Shown here: piece by piece, positions 14,170 through 14,681 of the stretch | Layout: every line of letters begins with the position of its first letter | How positions within the stretch are numbered: the first letter of the stretch is position 1 | Assembly: GCA_002383285.1 (NCBI GenBank) | Contig: DFXU01000052.1 | Span: 1 to 14,681, forward strand | Length of the DNA: 14,681 bases | Source of the DNA: Caryophanales bacterium UBA4100 | GTDB taxonomy: Bacteria; Bacillota; Bacilli; Paenibacillales; UBA4045 | Reading direction: 5' to 3' | Program-made: the position numbers and the translations under genes | The notes under the pieces: generated by a model | Told to the model about the DNA's origin: nothing | The model's database searches: none | What the model saw: only the letters and a program-made list of their open reading frames with translations

Positions 14170-14681
14170 ATGAATATATTACAAGCACTATTCTTTCCCC
14201 CAGATCAACCAGGTGGAGTTTCCTCTATGGTTCCTTATATAATGGAACGATTTCACAAGCTAGGAACGGAGATGGAATTATTCTCTTTACCTAAGCGAAT
14301 TCGCTCCAAAGGTACAGGTGAGCTCGTCTTTGATACTTTCGATGTTGATGAATTTACTGGTAATCCAATTGTAGATAAGTACCTGCAGACGTATAAAGAC
14401 TATATGTGGTGGGCAAGCATGCGAATTACCAAATCCTATGATCTTATTCATGCACATCATCCAATCGCTGGGTTAGTCATGAAGAATCTCTTCCCAGACA
14501 CTCCCGTAATTATTACAATTCATTCTAGCTACGAGAAGGAGCTCATCTTGAATGGTCGTATTCAGGTGGGTGGACTAGAAGAGAAATTCCTCACTCGCAT
14601 ATATGGAGAATTAGAATCTAAGCTTGATCGTATTGTAACTGTATCACACTCGTTCCGACAATACTTGGCAAGCTATGTTCA
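14170..14681 (+). CDS. GT4-type glycosyltransferase, N-terminal part (runs off the window)
   Basis: 170 codons are visible with no stop, so the gene is cut by the window edge. FFPPDQPGGVSSMVPYIMERF near the start is the classic GT4/Glyco_transf_4 N-terminal loop (P..GGV), followed by DLIHAHHPIAG, ITIHSSYEKE and LDRIVTVSHSFRQYL, as in GT-B enzymes that add a sugar from a nucleotide donor. The donor-binding C-terminal half is missing. ATG 14170 follows AAGTAGG with about 8 nt spacing. A TATAAT at 14118-14123 may be its -10 but has no good -35. It is divergent from the GGDEF gene. The acceptor (wall polymer, lipid or exopolysaccharide) is unknown. Confidence 0.85.
   Translation, partial: MNILQALFFPPDQPGGVSSMVPYIMERFHKLGTEMELFSLPKRIRSKGTGELVFDTFDVDEFTGNPIVDKYLQTYKDYMWWASMRITKSYDLIHAHHPIAGLVMKNLFPDTPVIITIHSSYEKELILNGRIQVGGLEEKFLTRIYGELESKLDRIVTVSHSFRQYLASYV

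Noticed and set aside
13892..14188. 98-codon minus-strand ORF across the GGDEF start and promoter
   Set aside because: It overlaps the extended -10 promoter, the hairpin and the GGDEF N-terminus in another frame, and has no ribosome site; a chance open frame.

Overview
The window reads as chromosomal DNA from a low-to-moderate GC, Gram-positive endospore-former type of Firmicute, most likely Paenibacillus or a close relative. This is inferred from strong AGGAGG-type ribosome binding sites, frequent TTG/GTG starts, a RelQ/YjbM-type small alarmone synthetase, a DUF309 protein, the RsmF-like/RsuA-like pair and a queDEC cluster. Nothing looks like an insertion sequence, prophage structural gene, tRNA, rRNA or CRISPR array. 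The last gene runs off the right edge and the first gene is damaged at the left edge.

Layout. (1) 1-3695, plus strand: a RelQ-type (p)ppGpp synthetase whose start region is rearranged, a DUF309 protein, and a three-gene ABC-2 exporter (ATPase plus two permeases), closely spaced and probably co-transcribed. (2) 3651-5299, minus strand: a membrane-anchored thioredoxin-like protein followed by an acyltransferase-3 membrane protein, coupled by an ATGA overlap. The acyltransferase tail overlaps the last permease tail-to-tail by 45 nt. (3) 5338-5379: interleaved divergent promoters, then a plus-strand run of an RsmF-like rRNA methyltransferase, an RsuA-family pseudouridine synthase, a Cof-type HAD phosphatase and an acidic triple-repeat protein of unknown function, ended by a clear intrinsic terminator near 9700-9737. 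(4) 9844-12062: a small unknown protein, then queD-queE-queC behind an extended -10 promoter; these make preQ0 for queuosine. No queF and no preQ1 riboswitch are seen here. (5) 12057-12845: two divergent XRE-family HTH regulators around a 216-bp AT-rich intergenic region with operator-like repeats. (6) 12865-14010, minus strand: a membrane GGDEF diguanylate cyclase. (7) 14170-14681: the N-terminal part of a GT4-type glycosyltransferase.

The most striking observation is at the left edge. Bases 1-24 and 66-89 are a perfect inverted repeat around a 41-bp spacer. In the given orientation the spacer puts a stop codon into the alarmone synthetase. If only the spacer is flipped, the frame stays open from base 3 and the conserved IEDIAGIRIMC motif of RelQ reappears exactly before QFVEDIQR. 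This is either a real small inversion between inverted repeats or a fold-back/assembly artefact; the sequence alone cannot decide. Otherwise the window is largely housekeeping and envelope genes; I do not see a clear new defence or mobile system.
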